Positions 39,230-56,274 of a DNA stretch of 64,000 nt are shown piece by piece. The stretch's first letter is position 1. Each line of letters opens with the position of its first letter. The DNA lies in assembly GCA_963573385.1 (NCBI GenBank), contig CAUYLG010059160.1, positions 1 to 64,000 on the forward strand, read 5' to 3'. The notes below the pieces were generated by a model. That model did no database searches. It had not been told where the DNA came from and saw only the letters and a list, made by a program, of their open reading frames with translations. This DNA comes from Cacajao melanocephalus (Eukaryota > Chordata > Mammalia > Primates > Pitheciidae). The position numbers and the translations under genes were made by a program.

Positions 39230-39275
39230 TTCCTTCTGGTCTTGGGATGATGGCTCTATTAAAATTATGGGACAG
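39230..39275 (-). CDS. ARHGAP10: ARHGAP10 exon, PH-RhoGAP linker (46 nt)
   Basis: Short 46-nt internal exon. Acceptor ttctcttttactag| (AG at 39277-39276), donor ggaa|gtaagt (GT at 39229-39228), a strong consensus. It starts in phase 0 and encodes 15 codons, LSHNFNRAIIPRPEG, then one base (A) of a Ser codon finished in the 36125-36190 exon. This segment links the PH domain to the RhoGAP domain in ARHGAP10; the IIPRPEG string followed by AQLDKMGF across the junction is characteristic. Skipping it would remove 46 nt and shift the frame. I recall some residues of the human protein differently here, but I do not trust that enough to use it for species. Confidence 0.94.
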
Positions 39276-39399
39276 CTAGTAAAAGAGAATGGAAAAAACA
39301 GTATTTTTTAATCAAATCAGCAAAAATTATTCAAGTAGGCACAATGAGGACCATACCAAAAAAAAAAATACATTTTCATAAGCTTGCTATTGGTTAATG

Positions 39400-40060
39400 T
39401 GATAGAGTAAGAAATTGGTCTTCATCCCTACTTCCTGGCACAGAGCTTCTAAACTCTTGCAATTTCCTGAGTAATAAGAATGCCTTTTGTTATTCATAAC
39501 AAGATCCTTTTGATCACATGTGAGTTTATGCTAATGAGGTAACCTCTTCTGATAGAGCCCCTGGAAAGTCCATCTCAGAATGGGGCTGAATACCAGAAAG
39601 ACCCAGTGATATTTCTTTCAGCCCTACCCAGCAATCTCTCCAGGAATGAGCCGGCGATTACATTCTGAAACAGCAATGAGCTTTGATAAGCTTCCAAGTT
39701 GGTGAACATGAGGAAGTTATGGGAGGGTGGTGCACCCACCTCAACCTCACTTCAGACTTTGTCCTATGCATCATCTCTTCCACCTGGCCGTTCCAGAGTT
39801 GTATCTTTTATAAGGTAGTACTAAATGCAAGTAAAGTTTCTCTGACTTCTGTGAGCCAATGTGGCAAATTATTAAACTGAGGAGGGTCATGGGAATCCCC
39901 CATTTATAGCCAGTTAGCCAGAAGTATACAAGGGTCCAGACTTGTGAAGGGCATCTGAAGTCGGGCACTCCTTCAGGAGTGAGCCCTACAAGTGTGGGAT
40001 CTGACACTAACTTCAGGCAGATAGTGTGTTGTGTTTTCTCAGTTATTAACATATTATCAT
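39400..40060 (+). mobile_element. ERVL-type LTR (family uncertain)
   Basis: Late parts read 'tatgcatcatctcttccacc', 'gtttctctgacttctgtgag', 'gaatcccccatttatagcca', 'gggcatctgaagtcgggcac' and 'gtgggatctgacactaactt', the 3' order of ERVL-related LTRs (MLT2/MER21-like). The 5' border is a guess. It starts about 125 bp upstream, in transcript sense, of the 46-nt exon. Confidence 0.55.
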
Positions 40061-41132
<1,072 letters not shown>

Positions 41133-42255
41133 TAAAACCACAGAGGCTAAATGCTGCCCAAATATGATAAGATGACACCCAAATCTGACGAATAATGCTT
41201 TTTTTTGGGGGGGGGATGCAAGAGTGATGCAGTCCCCAATATAGCATCAATTTTTGTAACATGTTAATTTGAGTTTTCATTTTCCAAGTACTTCAAGATC
41301 GCCACACGCGTTGCTGATTGGCCTGCTTGCTCTTGCCTCCTATACACTCACCAGTGTGTTCTCTGTTACCATAAGATTACATTAGCTTTTGCCCATTTCA
41401 TAAGCTCTATTCTGAAATCTGTTTCTGCTCTAGATGACCCCTCTTCTATCAAACCATGCTGTTTCCTTTTTTTCCTCAAACCTGCTAAATTGGCAAATGC
41501 TTTCCAGATAAGCCTGCCTGTTACCTGCACTGGCAGTTTATTTAGAGTCATACATAATATTTTAAGTAGAGTTTATTTAAATTGGTTTTGTAGCATTTTC
41601 CATAATTATCCTCACTAAATCCCCAATACATGATCTGCCAAACTTCTCAATTCTCAAAAGCCACTAGCCCACCAAAATTAAAGTAGTGCTTCAATAGTGG
41701 CAAACAGACTGAATACCAGTGCCTCTGGATCTACACCACTACCTTCAATTTATTCCTTAAAGCACTCTGAATACAGAGGCCCATTCACTAAGGCTGCATA
41801 ATACTGCATACTATAAACCACCAGACAAAACTTTAAATTGTTGTATCAAGCAAAATAATTACAGCAGTTACTTATAATATTGCCTGCACTGTCTCACATT
41901 TCCTATTTCATCTCCACTGAGATCAAAATGCATTGCAGGCATTTACTGGGTTCATCACCCAAAGTACTGTCAAGTAGGAAAGAAGAAATTGAGAATTTAG
42001 ATGACTTCCTCAAGCAAAGCAAATCAGAGTGGCAAGTCAAGAAATTTCAGAAATAAAAACTAATGATACATCAGTCTTGTATGTACTGCTGCTTGCCCAA
42101 AACAAATTACTAGCATGTTGAATGCTTTCAAGATGATTTCTGGAATACCTGTTTCAGCAAGGAACTTTTCTCAAATATTAAACAAAAATAACAAAAATGA
42201 ATGCAAGTCAACTCTAAAGGCTTTGAAATAAAACTCAAACACTGATTATTCTTAC
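41133..42255. other. Intron sequence; T8G10 run and possible MIR
   Basis: A homopolymer junction (tttttttt then about ten G) is at 41198-41215. A weak reversed MIR may lie at about 41900-42070 (agaaattgagaatttagatg, then gacttcctcaagc). Otherwise unique. Confidence 0.5.
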
Positions 42256-42334
42256 AGCTTCTTTTCCACCCAGGGCTTCCAACCACTTCTTCCTTTCCTC
42301 TTCGGAAAATGCCTGCATTGTCAAGGGACCAGGC
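42256..42334 (-). CDS. ARHGAP10: ARHGAP10 exon, end of the PH domain
   Basis: 79-nt internal exon, the most 5' exon of the gene in this window. Acceptor ggtgtctttcag| (AG at 42336-42335), donor gct|gtaagaa (GT at 42255-42254). It begins with one base finishing a codon from an exon outside the window, then encodes 26 codons: PGPLTMQAFSEEERKKW then LEALGGKEA. It leaves in phase 0. QAFSEEERKKWLEAL is the C-terminal helix of a pleckstrin-homology domain, with its nearly invariant tryptophan; this domain sits between the BAR and RhoGAP domains and helps membrane binding. The upstream exon, which should end with sequence like RFCFDIEAAD, was searched for up to 64000 and not found. An antisense L1 fragment begins 79 bp upstream of the acceptor. 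Confidence 0.95.
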
Positions 42335-42412
42335 CTGAAAGACACCAGTAACAGATCCGGTTACTCCTTGGCCACTAAAAGGCAAGTTTTCCCTAAGGTT
42401 TAATGGTGGTGA

Positions 42413-42980
42413 GTTTTTTTTGCTTTAACTTTTAACTGTGGTAAAATACATGCAACCGAAAATCTCTCGTCTTACCCATTTTTAAATGTAGAGTTCAGTG
42501 GCATAAACATGTTCACAACGTTACACGGCCATCACCACGATCCATTAACCTTTTTCCTCTTGCAAAACTGAAACACTGTACCCATTGAACAATAACTTTC
42601 AATTGCTGTTCTCCCCAGCCCCTGGCAACCACCATTCCACTTTCTGTCTCTGTGGATCAGACTACTCCAGGTACTACATGTGACTGGAATCATACGCTGT
42701 CTTTCTGTGACTGGCTTATTTCACTCAGCATAATATATTCATGGTCAATCCATGTTGGAACATATGTCAGAATCTCTTCCTTTATAAAACCCTAATATTC
42801 CATTGTGTGTGTGCATACCACATGTTATCCATTCACACATCCATTGACACTTGGGTTGCTTCTACCTTCTGCCTGTTGCGAACAGTGCTGCTATGAACAT
42901 GGATGTACAAGTATCTGTTTAGGCCCCTGCTTTCAATTTTTGGGGGTATATATCAAGAAGTGGAATTATTGGGTCCTATG
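42413..42980 (-). mobile_element. L1M (L1MB-like) 3' fragment, reverse
   Basis: Reverse-complement 3' UTR and ORF2 end: 'ctgtggtaaaatacatgcaa', 'cccctggcaaccaccattcc', 'gtgactggcttatttcactc', 'gaagtggaattattgggtcc'. It meets a sense L1 fragment head to head at about 42980. Confidence 0.9.
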
Positions 42981-44255
<1,275 letters not shown>

Positions 44256-44440
44256 GATAAGATTTTTTTTTGAACGCAGAGTTGTGCCCTAAGCCGAGAG
44301 GGTGCACAGGAGACCAAAAGCACACTCTAGAGAACTCAGATCAGGACCCTTACTGGCACCATGAGCCTGCTGGAGATTGGCACAACAGAAAGCTGGGGAA
44401 GCAGAATGGGGCCCAGCCACACAGGGCCTCCCTGGCCATA

Positions 44441-45124
<684 letters not shown>

Positions 45125-45134
45125 CCATGCTAAG

Positions 45135-45290
45135 GATTTAATTTATCCTAAGTGCCACTAAAGGTTTTTAGTAGGGGAATGACCAGATCAGGTTAAAATT
45201 ACACATGAACACTCTGGTTGCTGGGTGGAGAATGGACCGAAGTTCGGCAAGAGTTGACTGCAAAGAGATATTAAAAGACTAAAAGGATGA
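45135..45290 (-). repeat. L2 LINE fragment, reverse
   Basis: 'ggggaatgaccagatcaggt' then 'cactctggttgctgggtgga' and 'gaatggaccg' is the reverse complement of the L2 'ccattctccacacagcagcc' region. Confidence 0.6.
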
Positions 45291-46540
45291 TACAGAATGG
45301 CAAAAATAAAAAAAGAAACAATGAATGGACTTGAAAAGTATTCCAGAAGTGCTTCTACTTGCCACAGGCAACAAAATAATGAGTACGAAATCTGTTGCAC
45401 CCAGAATAACAAATAACAGACAGATCAACTACAATATACCATCAGTAACTAGTGAAGGAATTCAGTGACAACCATGAACCACTGCAGCAAGTTAAGTACC
45501 TAACATATGTACACTCTCAAAGTCAGACCATGAGCCTAAGAAAATTCCTTGTCCTCTCTAGTTCCTTTTTGTTTTCCCCTGAAGTTTTCCACTGATGCTC
45601 ATATGTGGAGGAAAAATAATATTAACTGAAGATAGATGGTTGTATATTCTTCACCAGTTACATGGAGAGCAGCAAATAGAGTTGCTGGACAGAAAGAAGA
45701 ATGACTGATTCTGGGAACCTGGAACACCGAAATAACTGTTGAATGATGAAGGGCTTAAAGAGTTATGACTAGAAGTACAAATACTAAAGTAAGGGAAAAA
45801 GCAATTATCAGGTTTCAGAGCAAACAGCCATATTATTTCTGGATAAAAATCCAAAGAAGCATAAAAAGTAAAGTTTTATTACATGTCTTTCCTCCAAGCA
45901 CAATGACTCAAACTTGAGCCATATAGCCCTTCGTGGAAGGCAGCAGAGAATAAATTTGTTGAAAGATGAGTGATTAAAAATGGATCATCTGCAAGGAAAG
46001 AATTCTATTTGTTTATATTTTGGCAAATAATATAACTCAAAACAATTCCACTATTGAGAATTAACTCATTACACTATACATTCTTCAGAACACTTCACAC
46101 TTGCAACACATTACTGTATCATTAAAGGGATCAGCCACTAGTATTAAATAAGGCTGGGTTCCCATCCTCTCACAAAGACTGCTCATATTCATTTTCTACT
46201 TACTGAGTCCCTGCCTCTAAAGTATTAGTGTAGGAAAAATAAAACGTGTACTAAAACATGTTTCAGCCATTTTTAATTTCTCAAGTTTTTCTTTTCTAAC
46301 AATCAATTGCTAGGATATCACTAAGAAAAACAGACACTGAAATACTGGACACATTTCAAACTGCAGTATCAACAGCAACACACTGTTAAACAAAAATATA
46401 AAAATTTTGTAGTTTCTGAAACAAAGGACATATTTTATTAATAAAATTTAATGGATGTAAAGGAAACATGGTGAATCTCAGAACATAGTAAAGAACAAAA
46501 AACTTAACAAAATGTTAAATTATTTGCAATTAAATAAAAA
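45291..46540. other. Intron sequence, no feature recognised
   Basis: Unique AT-rich sequence. Confidence 0.6.
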
Positions 46541-46542
46541 AC

Positions 46543-46627
46543 AAACTTTGAGAGGCCGACGCAGGAGGATTGCTTGAGCCCAGGAGTTTGAGACCAGCCT
46601 GGGCAAAACAGCAAGAAACTGTCTCTG
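46543..46627 (+). repeat. Alu fragment (end of left arm)
   Basis: About 85 bp (ttgagaggccgacgcaggag to gcaagaaactgtctct). It lacks the Alu start and the right arm and runs straight into a GGAT repeat. Confidence 0.88.
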
Positions 46628-46785
46628 GATGGATGGGTGGATGGGTGGGTGGATGGACAGATGGACGGACAGACGGACAGGTGGGTGGGCGGTCAGACAC
46701 GCAGACAGGAAGGAAGGAAGGATGGAAGAGAGAGAGAGAAGGGTGGAGAGGGAGGAAGGAGGGATGGGAGGTAGGAGGGAAAAAG
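46628..46785 (+). repeat. Compound (GGAT/GGTG/GGAC)n then GGAA/GA-rich repeat
   Basis: 46625-46695 is made of GGAT, GGTG and GGAC tetramers. 46700-46785 is GGAAGGAA, GAGAGAGA and GGGA-type text. Both strands stay open over it, giving low-complexity frames such as a PTHPPIHP-rich one that are not genes. Confidence 0.95.
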
Positions 46786-48528
<1,743 letters not shown>

Positions 48529-48546
48529 ACACACACACACACACAC
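48529..48546. repeat. (AC)9 microsatellite
   Basis: Pure AC run followed by gcccc. Confidence 0.95.
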
Positions 48547-48839
48547 GCCCCAGCTGCTTTCATTTTTGGTGGAGCAGCAGGACAAAAAGGAAACCATCAC
48601 AGACAAAGAAAACAGTGGAATTTTAACAAAATTTTAAAGGTAGAGCACAGGCTGGTGTGATGGTTTAGAATTCCTAGGAGACCTAGATGCAAACAGAGTC
48701 TGAACCCGCCCTCCAACTCTTGTCCATGGGACCTAAAGTGTTCATAAGGAAGTATGAGAACAGGAATGAAAAAGACCGCCCTGCAGAGGATCCAAGGGGC
48801 TATTCATATCCACCTACTCTGTGTCCTACTCAGAGATGG

Positions 48840-49180
48840 CATGGCATGCCTGGAGGGTTTCTTGAATTGTAATCCCCACAGGTCGAGGAAGGGATCTGGT
48901 GTAAGGTGACTGGATCATGGGGGTGGCGTGCCACACCTCCCCCGCACCCCCGCCAAATGTGCTGCTCTCCTGATAATGAGTGAGTTCTCCCAAGATCAGA
49001 TGGTTTAAAAGTGTTTGGCAGTTCCCCACCCAATCCCTCCCCACCCTATCTCTCTCTCTAAAGACAACCTAGGCAGAGGCTGAAACAGTTTGGAGGGCTC
49101 AGAAGAAGACAGGAAGATGTGAAAAAGTTTGGAACTTCATAGAGACTTACTGAATGGTTTTGAAGATGGATCCACAGAAA
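48840..49180 (+). mobile_element. MST/THE1 MaLR remnant: LTR part plus internal part
   Basis: 48850-49060 is LTR text ('cttgaattgtaatccccaca', 'ggtgactggatcatgggggt', 'gttctcccaagatcagatgg'). 49080-49165 is MaLR internal text just 3' of the LTR ('agtttggagggctcagaaga', 'agtttggaacttcatagaga'). The 3' half of the LTR is deleted between them. No protein-coding part remains. Confidence 0.75.
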
Positions 49181-50229
49181 CCATCCAAACACAGAGATGG
49201 AAATCAGGTGGGAAAAGTCAAACAGAGAAGCTGAAATCTCCAGGGGCAGTATCAAATGATCTAACATAAGTTAATTCAAATCCCAGAAAAATCAACAGAA
49301 AATGGAGAAGAAACACTTGAAGAGATAATGACTAAGATTTTCTAAAACTGATAAGAAATATCAAACCTACATATCCAAGAACCTCAATGAACCGTGAGCA
49401 AGGCAAAATTAAGGGAAAAAACCCTATAAAACTCATTTAAAAAGAAATCCTGAAAACAGCAAGAGAAAAAGAAGACAGAGGAGAGAGGAGACTGGTAAGA
49501 AAGATGGATGACTTATTATCAGAAAATTTTATTTTCTGGAAGCCTGAAGACAGTGAAACGACTTCTTTAAAACATATGAAGGGATACCTATGAAAATAAT
49601 TCTATATCCATCAAAAATGAAGGCAATATAAAAGACATTTTCAGATAGGCAAAATAGGAAAGAAGTCTTCTCTAGCAGACCTGTATTACAAGAAATGTTC
49701 AAACTAAGGAAGCCTCAGGAACTTAAAAGAAATGGCACAAGATAAAAACCCAGTTTTGCAGAAAAGAATAAAGACAACCAGAAAAGACAAATATTTTAGT
49801 GTTAAAAATATGGCCAAAAAAATTGCACCCACATGTATGCATATACTTATATGTAAATAAACATTAAATTTATTTAAAAGACCACTGATCATGTATAATT
49901 ACTTCATAACACATGTAGTTCAAATGCTGTGTAGTTCCCACATTCATACTGTATGTAGAATTATAATATATACTAACAGCAGCATAGAGAACAAAAGGAT
50001 GACTGAAAGTCGTCCACTATTCTAAGGTTCTTTATTTTTGAGAAGGTAGATACTATGATTATTTTAAAATTCATGTTATACTGTGAGACATCATCTAAAA
50101 AATATGTAAAAAACGCATAAGAAAAATTTCAATAGAAAAGGCAACAGCAAAGAATGAAGAGAAGCAAACATGGAAACTAGAAATCAAGATGGCAGGTTAA
50201 ACCCTTACATATCAAAATTATACATGAAT

Positions 50230-50362
50230 CAGCAGGGCAGAGTCGCTCATGCCTGTAATCCCAACACTTTAGGAAGCCAAGGAAAGAAGACGGCTTGAAG
50301 CCAGGAGTTCAAGACCAGCCTGGGCAACACACAAAACTCCATGTCCCAAAAAAAAAAAAAAA
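50230..50362 (+). repeat. Alu left monomer (FLAM-like)
   Basis: About 130 bp of left arm (cagcagggcagagtcgctca to caacacacaaaactccatgt) with an A15 tail. It is diverged and inserted in the L1M. Confidence 0.88.
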
Positions 50363-50414
50363 TTAATTATATTATATATAAATTAACTAAAACTCTGATT
50401 AAAAAGCAATGGCT

Positions 50415-50643
<229 letters not shown>

Positions 50644-52156
50644 TTAAACAAAGAATCAAAGGAAAAGGATGAAAAAAGATATGCTATGCAGACTGAGAAT
50701 AAGAAAGCAAGTATAGCTATATTAGTATCAGAACGTAGATTTCAAGATATTATTACAGAGAGATATTTCATAATAAAAGGGTCATTAAGACAATATAATA
50801 TGCACACATGCAAAAAAATCCTTTCTATATTCAATACATATTGATAGAATATAAGCTGTGTTTTCTGTGACCAAAAGAGTACTAAAATAGAAAAAAACAG
50901 TAATATTACATGTGGAATAACTCCAGCCATTTAGAATTTTTAAAAAATACTTCTAAATATCACATTTTCAATCTATAGCCTAATCACATAGGAAATAAAT
51001 TATTTTTAACTGAATTATAATAAAACAAATCAAAATTTGTGGAATGAAAGCTGATACAGACCTTAGGAGAAAATTTATAGATTCAAATGCCCACCTCAAA
51101 AATAAGGTGTAAAATTCATGACCTGTGCTTCTAACTTAGGGAATGAAAAGAAAAACAAATTAAATCCAAAGTTTTTAAAAAAAGACAAATAAATGCAGAA
51201 ACGAATGAAATAAAAAGACGATAATATGGATTCTCTGAAAATATTAACAAAATTGGTAAACCTCTAGGCATGACTTATCAAGAAAATATGAAACAAAAAT
51301 ACCAAGCACAAAAGAAGAGTTATCATTATAAATCCTATAGCTATGAAAGGACCACATAGATATCATGACACTTATGCCAATAAAGTCAACAACTTAGAGA
51401 AAAATCATTTGAAACCACAATTTATCAAAACCCAAGAATAACAGAAAATCTGAATATACTTATATCTACTAAATAAAATGAATTTAAAATTTGTAAACTT
51501 CTCACAAAGAAAACTCTAGGCCAAGATGGCTTCCCACGTGAATTACCTCAAACACTTAGTACCAATATGACACACACATTTATTTAAAAAAACAGTGAAG
51601 AAGAGAAAACTTCCCAACTCTTTTCTATAGCCATCGTCACCTTGGTACCAAAACCAGACAAGGACATTAAAAAGAAAGATAACACACATATCTCTAATGA
51701 ACATAAATTTTTAAATCCTTAACCCCAAATACTAGCAAAATGGATAAAGCAGTCTACAAAAAGCTAGTACATCATCACCAAGTTTAATCTCAGAAATATG
51801 AAGTTAACTTAGAAAACTCAGTGTAATTCACATCAAAAGATTAAAGAAACATATTTAATGATCATGTCAATAGACACTGAAAAACATTTTGTCAAAATTC
51901 AAACCAATTCATGATTAAAACTGGGAATAAATAAAAACTTCCCCAAAATGAAAAGGGCATCAACAAGCAATTTTCAGCTAATGATACACTTTAAAGTAAA
52001 ATAATGAACATTTTTCCCACTAAGATCAGGAACAAGGCAAGATGGCCACTATCACCACTTCTATCAAACATTTCACAGGCAGTCTCAGGCACTGTAGGCA
52101 GGCAAGTAAAAGAAATAAAAGGTATACAGATCAGAAAGGAAGAAATAAAGCTGTCC

Positions 52157-52461
52157 TTTTTTTTTTTTTTTTTTTTTGAGACAGGGTCTTTCTCTGTTGC
52201 CCAGGATGGACTACAGTGACGTGATTATGGCTTACTGTAGCCTTGAACCTCCTGGGTTCAAGCTGTCTTCCCACCTCAGTCTCCTCAGTAGCTGGGACCA
52301 CAGGCACACAACACAATACCTGGTGATCTTCTTTTTTTTTTTTTTTAAGAGACAGGGTCTCACTATGTATGCAGGTGGTCTCTAACCCCGAGCTCAAGTG
52401 ATCTTCCTGCCTCAGCTTTCAAAAGTGCTGGGATTACAGGGGTGAACCACCATGCCTGGCC
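52157..52461 (-). repeat. Old Alu (J-like) in the L1M
   Basis: Reverse-complement Alu with a T21 head and a second T14 run in the middle spacer. It ends accatgcctggcc. Confidence 0.94.
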
Positions 52462-53855
52462 CTAATGCTGTTCTGATCACATAGAAAATCACTGTGTACA
52501 TTAAAAAATCCTAAAGAAACTGCCAGAACTAACAGAATAAGTGAACTTAGCAATACTATAAGATACAAAAACTGTGTTTCTACATACTAATAGTGACCAG
52601 TTGGAAATTAAAGGTAAAACAAATATCATTTTAAATTATCATGCAGAAACACAAAATATTTAGAGAAATTTTAACACCAAACAAATGTCCATGACCTCTA
52701 TGCTGAAAACTGTAAAACATTACTGGGATAAATGAAAGCTCTAAATAAATGGAAAGTCAAGTTCATGAACTGTAAGGTTCTATATTCACAGTATTGATCT
52801 ATGAGTTTGGGGGTTTTTTGTCAAAATAAATTAATTCTAAAATTAATATGGAAACACCAAGGACCTACAATAGTCAAAATTGTTTTAAAAAGAACAGAGG
52901 ACTTTCACCACCTGACTAACAATACAGTAATCATGGTAAGTGTGTTACTGGCAAAAAAACAGACAAAGAGATGCAACAGAATACAGAATCTAGAAATAGA
53001 CCTACAGATGCACAGTCAAGTGATTTTTGAGAAAGATGCCAAAACAATTAAATGAGAGGAAAGTCTTTATCAATAAATGGTGCTGGAAATACTAGCTATT
53101 TATCTAGGGAAAAAACAAATAAACCTCAACCCTCATGTCTCACACTATGCATCCCCCAAAAATCTTTATAGGTCATAGACTAATTATAAAGCTTTTATAA
53201 GAAAACATGGGAAAATTTCTTCAAAACCTTAGAGTAAAAAAAAATGTCTTGGCACAAAAAGCCTTATCAATAAATTTTTTTTTAACTGATAAATTCAACT
53301 TCAAGTTAAAATGTTCTTCTCATCAAAAGACATTGAAGAAAAAAATAGGCAAGCCACAGATCAGAGAAAATATTCACAATTATGTCTGGTAAATGATTTG
53401 TTTCTAGAATAAATTCAATAACAAAAAGACAAACACCACAATTTTTAAATGGGAAAAACATTTTAACAAGACACTTCATGACAGAAGAAACGTAAATGGC
53501 CAAAAAGCACAGGAAGAAGTGCTCAACATCAATAGTCAAAATTGGCTAAAATGAAAAACATTAACATAAGCAAAGGTTAGCAACGAAGTGGAGCAAATGG
53601 AAGTCTCATACTTTGCTAGTGGGAGGGCAAAATTACTTTGTAACCTTAATTGCCTGAAAAGTCAAACATACATTTACCATACCCCAGCAATCCCACAACA
53701 AAGTATTTATGCAAAATTAATGAAGACGTATCTCCACAAAAACTCTTGTACAAAATGTTTGATTCTGGCTTTATTCACAAAACTAAACATTTTTCTATGG
53801 CCCACACTCCAATGTCCTTCAGCATACAATTTAAAAATAAATCCATATTAATGTC

Positions 53856-54236
53856 AATTCAGATTTCCATTTAAATATCAGAGCCAAATATAAAACGTGT
53901 CTTTCAATACATCACCATCAACAATATCATCATTAGAGCAAATTCTTACATTCTATGAAAAAAACAGAGAGCTATATACTAGAAACGCTGTTTCAAACTG
54001 TACCCACTCCATGTTCTACCAGTTCCACTAACATCCTTTTATAATAACTTTCTTTGCTCTTCTCTCTACACTGGTATCTTGATAGTTCCTGAATAACTGG
54101 ATCACCACTGAATGAATCACATGGAAGAGTCAAGACACACAGAGCCCTTTTCATCATTGCTTTACTTCATGCTTATACTATAACCAAATTAAGCTATGGT
54201 TACTTTTTTATTGAAATATATATTACATATATATGA
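53856..54236. other. Intron sequence, no feature recognised
   Basis: Unique sequence between the L1M and the left arm of the inverted repeat. Confidence 0.6.
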
Positions 54237-54487
54237 TTCACTCTTGAAAGGATGACAAGATGCTTCTGACCTTTAGAATTCCCTCACTGATGTTTTTATG
54301 TTGAGGATGAGAGGAGGAAATCACCTACGTATCTGAAGCATTAGGCGTTTTAGAGTGATTTTATACTAACGACTTTATTTAGCATCTGTGTGCATAATGC
54401 CATTCCATTTCTCACTTTAAAAGAGTGAGTTAAGAGCATGTTGCCTTCAGAAGCCCATGTAATTTGACCAGATATAAGAATGTTTAT
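54237..54487 (+). repeat. Left arm of a 251-bp inverted repeat
   Basis: The 251 bases from about ttcactcttgaaagg to ataagaatgtttat pair with the reverse complement of 55556-55806 at about 87% identity by hand count (roughly 33 differences, no gaps needed). Long identical blocks include gatgagaggaggaaatcacc and tctcactttaaaagagtgag. I do not recognise the sequence as a known repeat family. Confidence 0.93.
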
Positions 54488-54510
54488 TCAATGAATATAT
54501 ATATATTGCA

Positions 54511-54882
<372 letters not shown>

Positions 54883-54953
54883 AAAAAGTTTACTACTTCC
54901 ATTCAATTCCACAAGTATTTGTAGGGGTCTCTGTCTTATCACATGCATTAAAG

Positions 54954-55181
54954 CAGGACTTCTCAACAGTGGCACTCCTGACATTTTGGACCAGATGATG
55001 TTTTGCTGCAGAAGCCTGCCCTGCGCACTGTAGGGTGTTCAGCAGCATGGCTGTCCTCTACCCTCTAGATGTCTGTAGCAACCCCCAGCCCCAAAACACA
55101 CAGTTAAAATAAATTATATCAGCGTCTCAAGATATTGCCCAATGTCCCCTGGGAGCAACATCACCCACAGTTGAGAATCTG
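54954..55181 (+). mobile_element. MER20-type hAT-Charlie element
   Basis: 'ttctcaacagtggcactcct', 'gacattttggaccagatgat', 'ttcagcagcatggctgtcct', 'atgtcccctgggagcaacat' and 'gttgagaatctgtg' cover the element end to end, with CAG and CTG termini. In memory this is the reverse of the usual MER20 listing. Confidence 0.85.
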
Positions 55182-55249
55182 TGACTTACAGGATTACCTC
55201 AACATGTGTTCTCCATACTTCCTGTGATTCCTGTTTGCCTTGGGCCCCC

Positions 55250-55515
55250 CTTCTTCTGAGTCTCCAAACTGGTTACCTAATCTTCAAGAGTCGATTTTAA
55301 AAATCACTGTCTTTAGTAAGCTCTTCCAGCCAACCCCACACTCCCTCACGCTGCTCATCTTCCATAGCACCTCAGACCTCTGAATTGTTATTTGATTCTA
55401 AATCCATCTGGTCTGTGAGTTCCCTGAATTTAAAGTCTTTTAGTTTCTAGTTTATTGTTGCACCCTCAGTGCCAAAAACAATCAACAACTGTCATGGTGC
55501 CTGGATGAGAGGCTC
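55250..55515 (+). repeat. Probable L2 LINE 3' end
   Basis: 'agctcttccagccaacccca', 'ggtctgtgagttccctgaat', 'caccctcagtgccaaaaaca' and 'gtcatggtgcctgg' follow the L2 3' end. Its age means the inverted-repeat spacer contains very old sequence. Confidence 0.6.
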
Positions 55516-55555
55516 TGTAAAATGCTTACAAATATTAGTACAGTTAATGTGTTAC

Positions 55556-55806
55556 ATAAACATTCTTATATTCAGTCAAATTGCTTGAGCTTCTGAAGGC
55601 AACATGCTTGTAACTCACTCTTTTAAAGTGAGAAACAGCACAGCATCACACACACAGGTACTAAATAAAGTTGTTGGTATAAAATCACTCTAAAGCGCCT
55701 AATGCTTCAGATACATAGGTGATTTCCTCCTCTCATCCTCAACATAAAAATATAAATGAGTAAATTCTAAAAGTCAGAAGCATCTTGCCGTCTTTTCAAG
55801 AGTGAT
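55556..55806 (-). repeat. Right arm of a 251-bp inverted repeat
   Basis: Reverse-complement partner of 54237-54487, of equal length. The spacer between the arms is 1,068 bp and holds an Alu, the 44-bp tandem duplication, a MER20 and a probable L2. Confidence 0.93.
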
Positions 55807-56274
55807 ATACGGGAACCAGGCAAAATGAAACCAAATATAATATTTGAAATGTCAGATTAATGAGAGCAAAACGGGAAGCATTTTCTTCAAGCAGTGCCTG
55901 AATGTGATGTGTGGGAGAACTTTCACAGAATGGTAATTATTTATCAAGCAAATGTGTGGGGGGGTCACAGCACAAAGTGGCATGTGGCAAGCATGCCAAC
56001 GAAGCTAACAGCACATTATATAACAAAATTGTTGGGGCGGGGGAAGGGTGATGTGCCACCCTTCAGGGAAGAAAGCTACACCTCCTAACGGACTACCACT
56101 TGCCATGGAGAAAATACCCATACAAAATGCAATGTCTCCAACCTAAAAAACTGAGTGACCTGATCTTTTCACACCCCAAGGTCTCTGAAATGTGGCTGAT
56201 GTCATGCAGTGCTAGTTTATAGTGATTTAAGACCCTTCTTTTAGTTATGGTAGGTATTTATTTGCAGCTGTGTT
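55807..56274. other. Intron sequence, no feature recognised
   Basis: Unique sequence. Includes short G runs (ggggggg at about 55960; ggggcgggggaaggg at 56034-56048). Confidence 0.6.
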
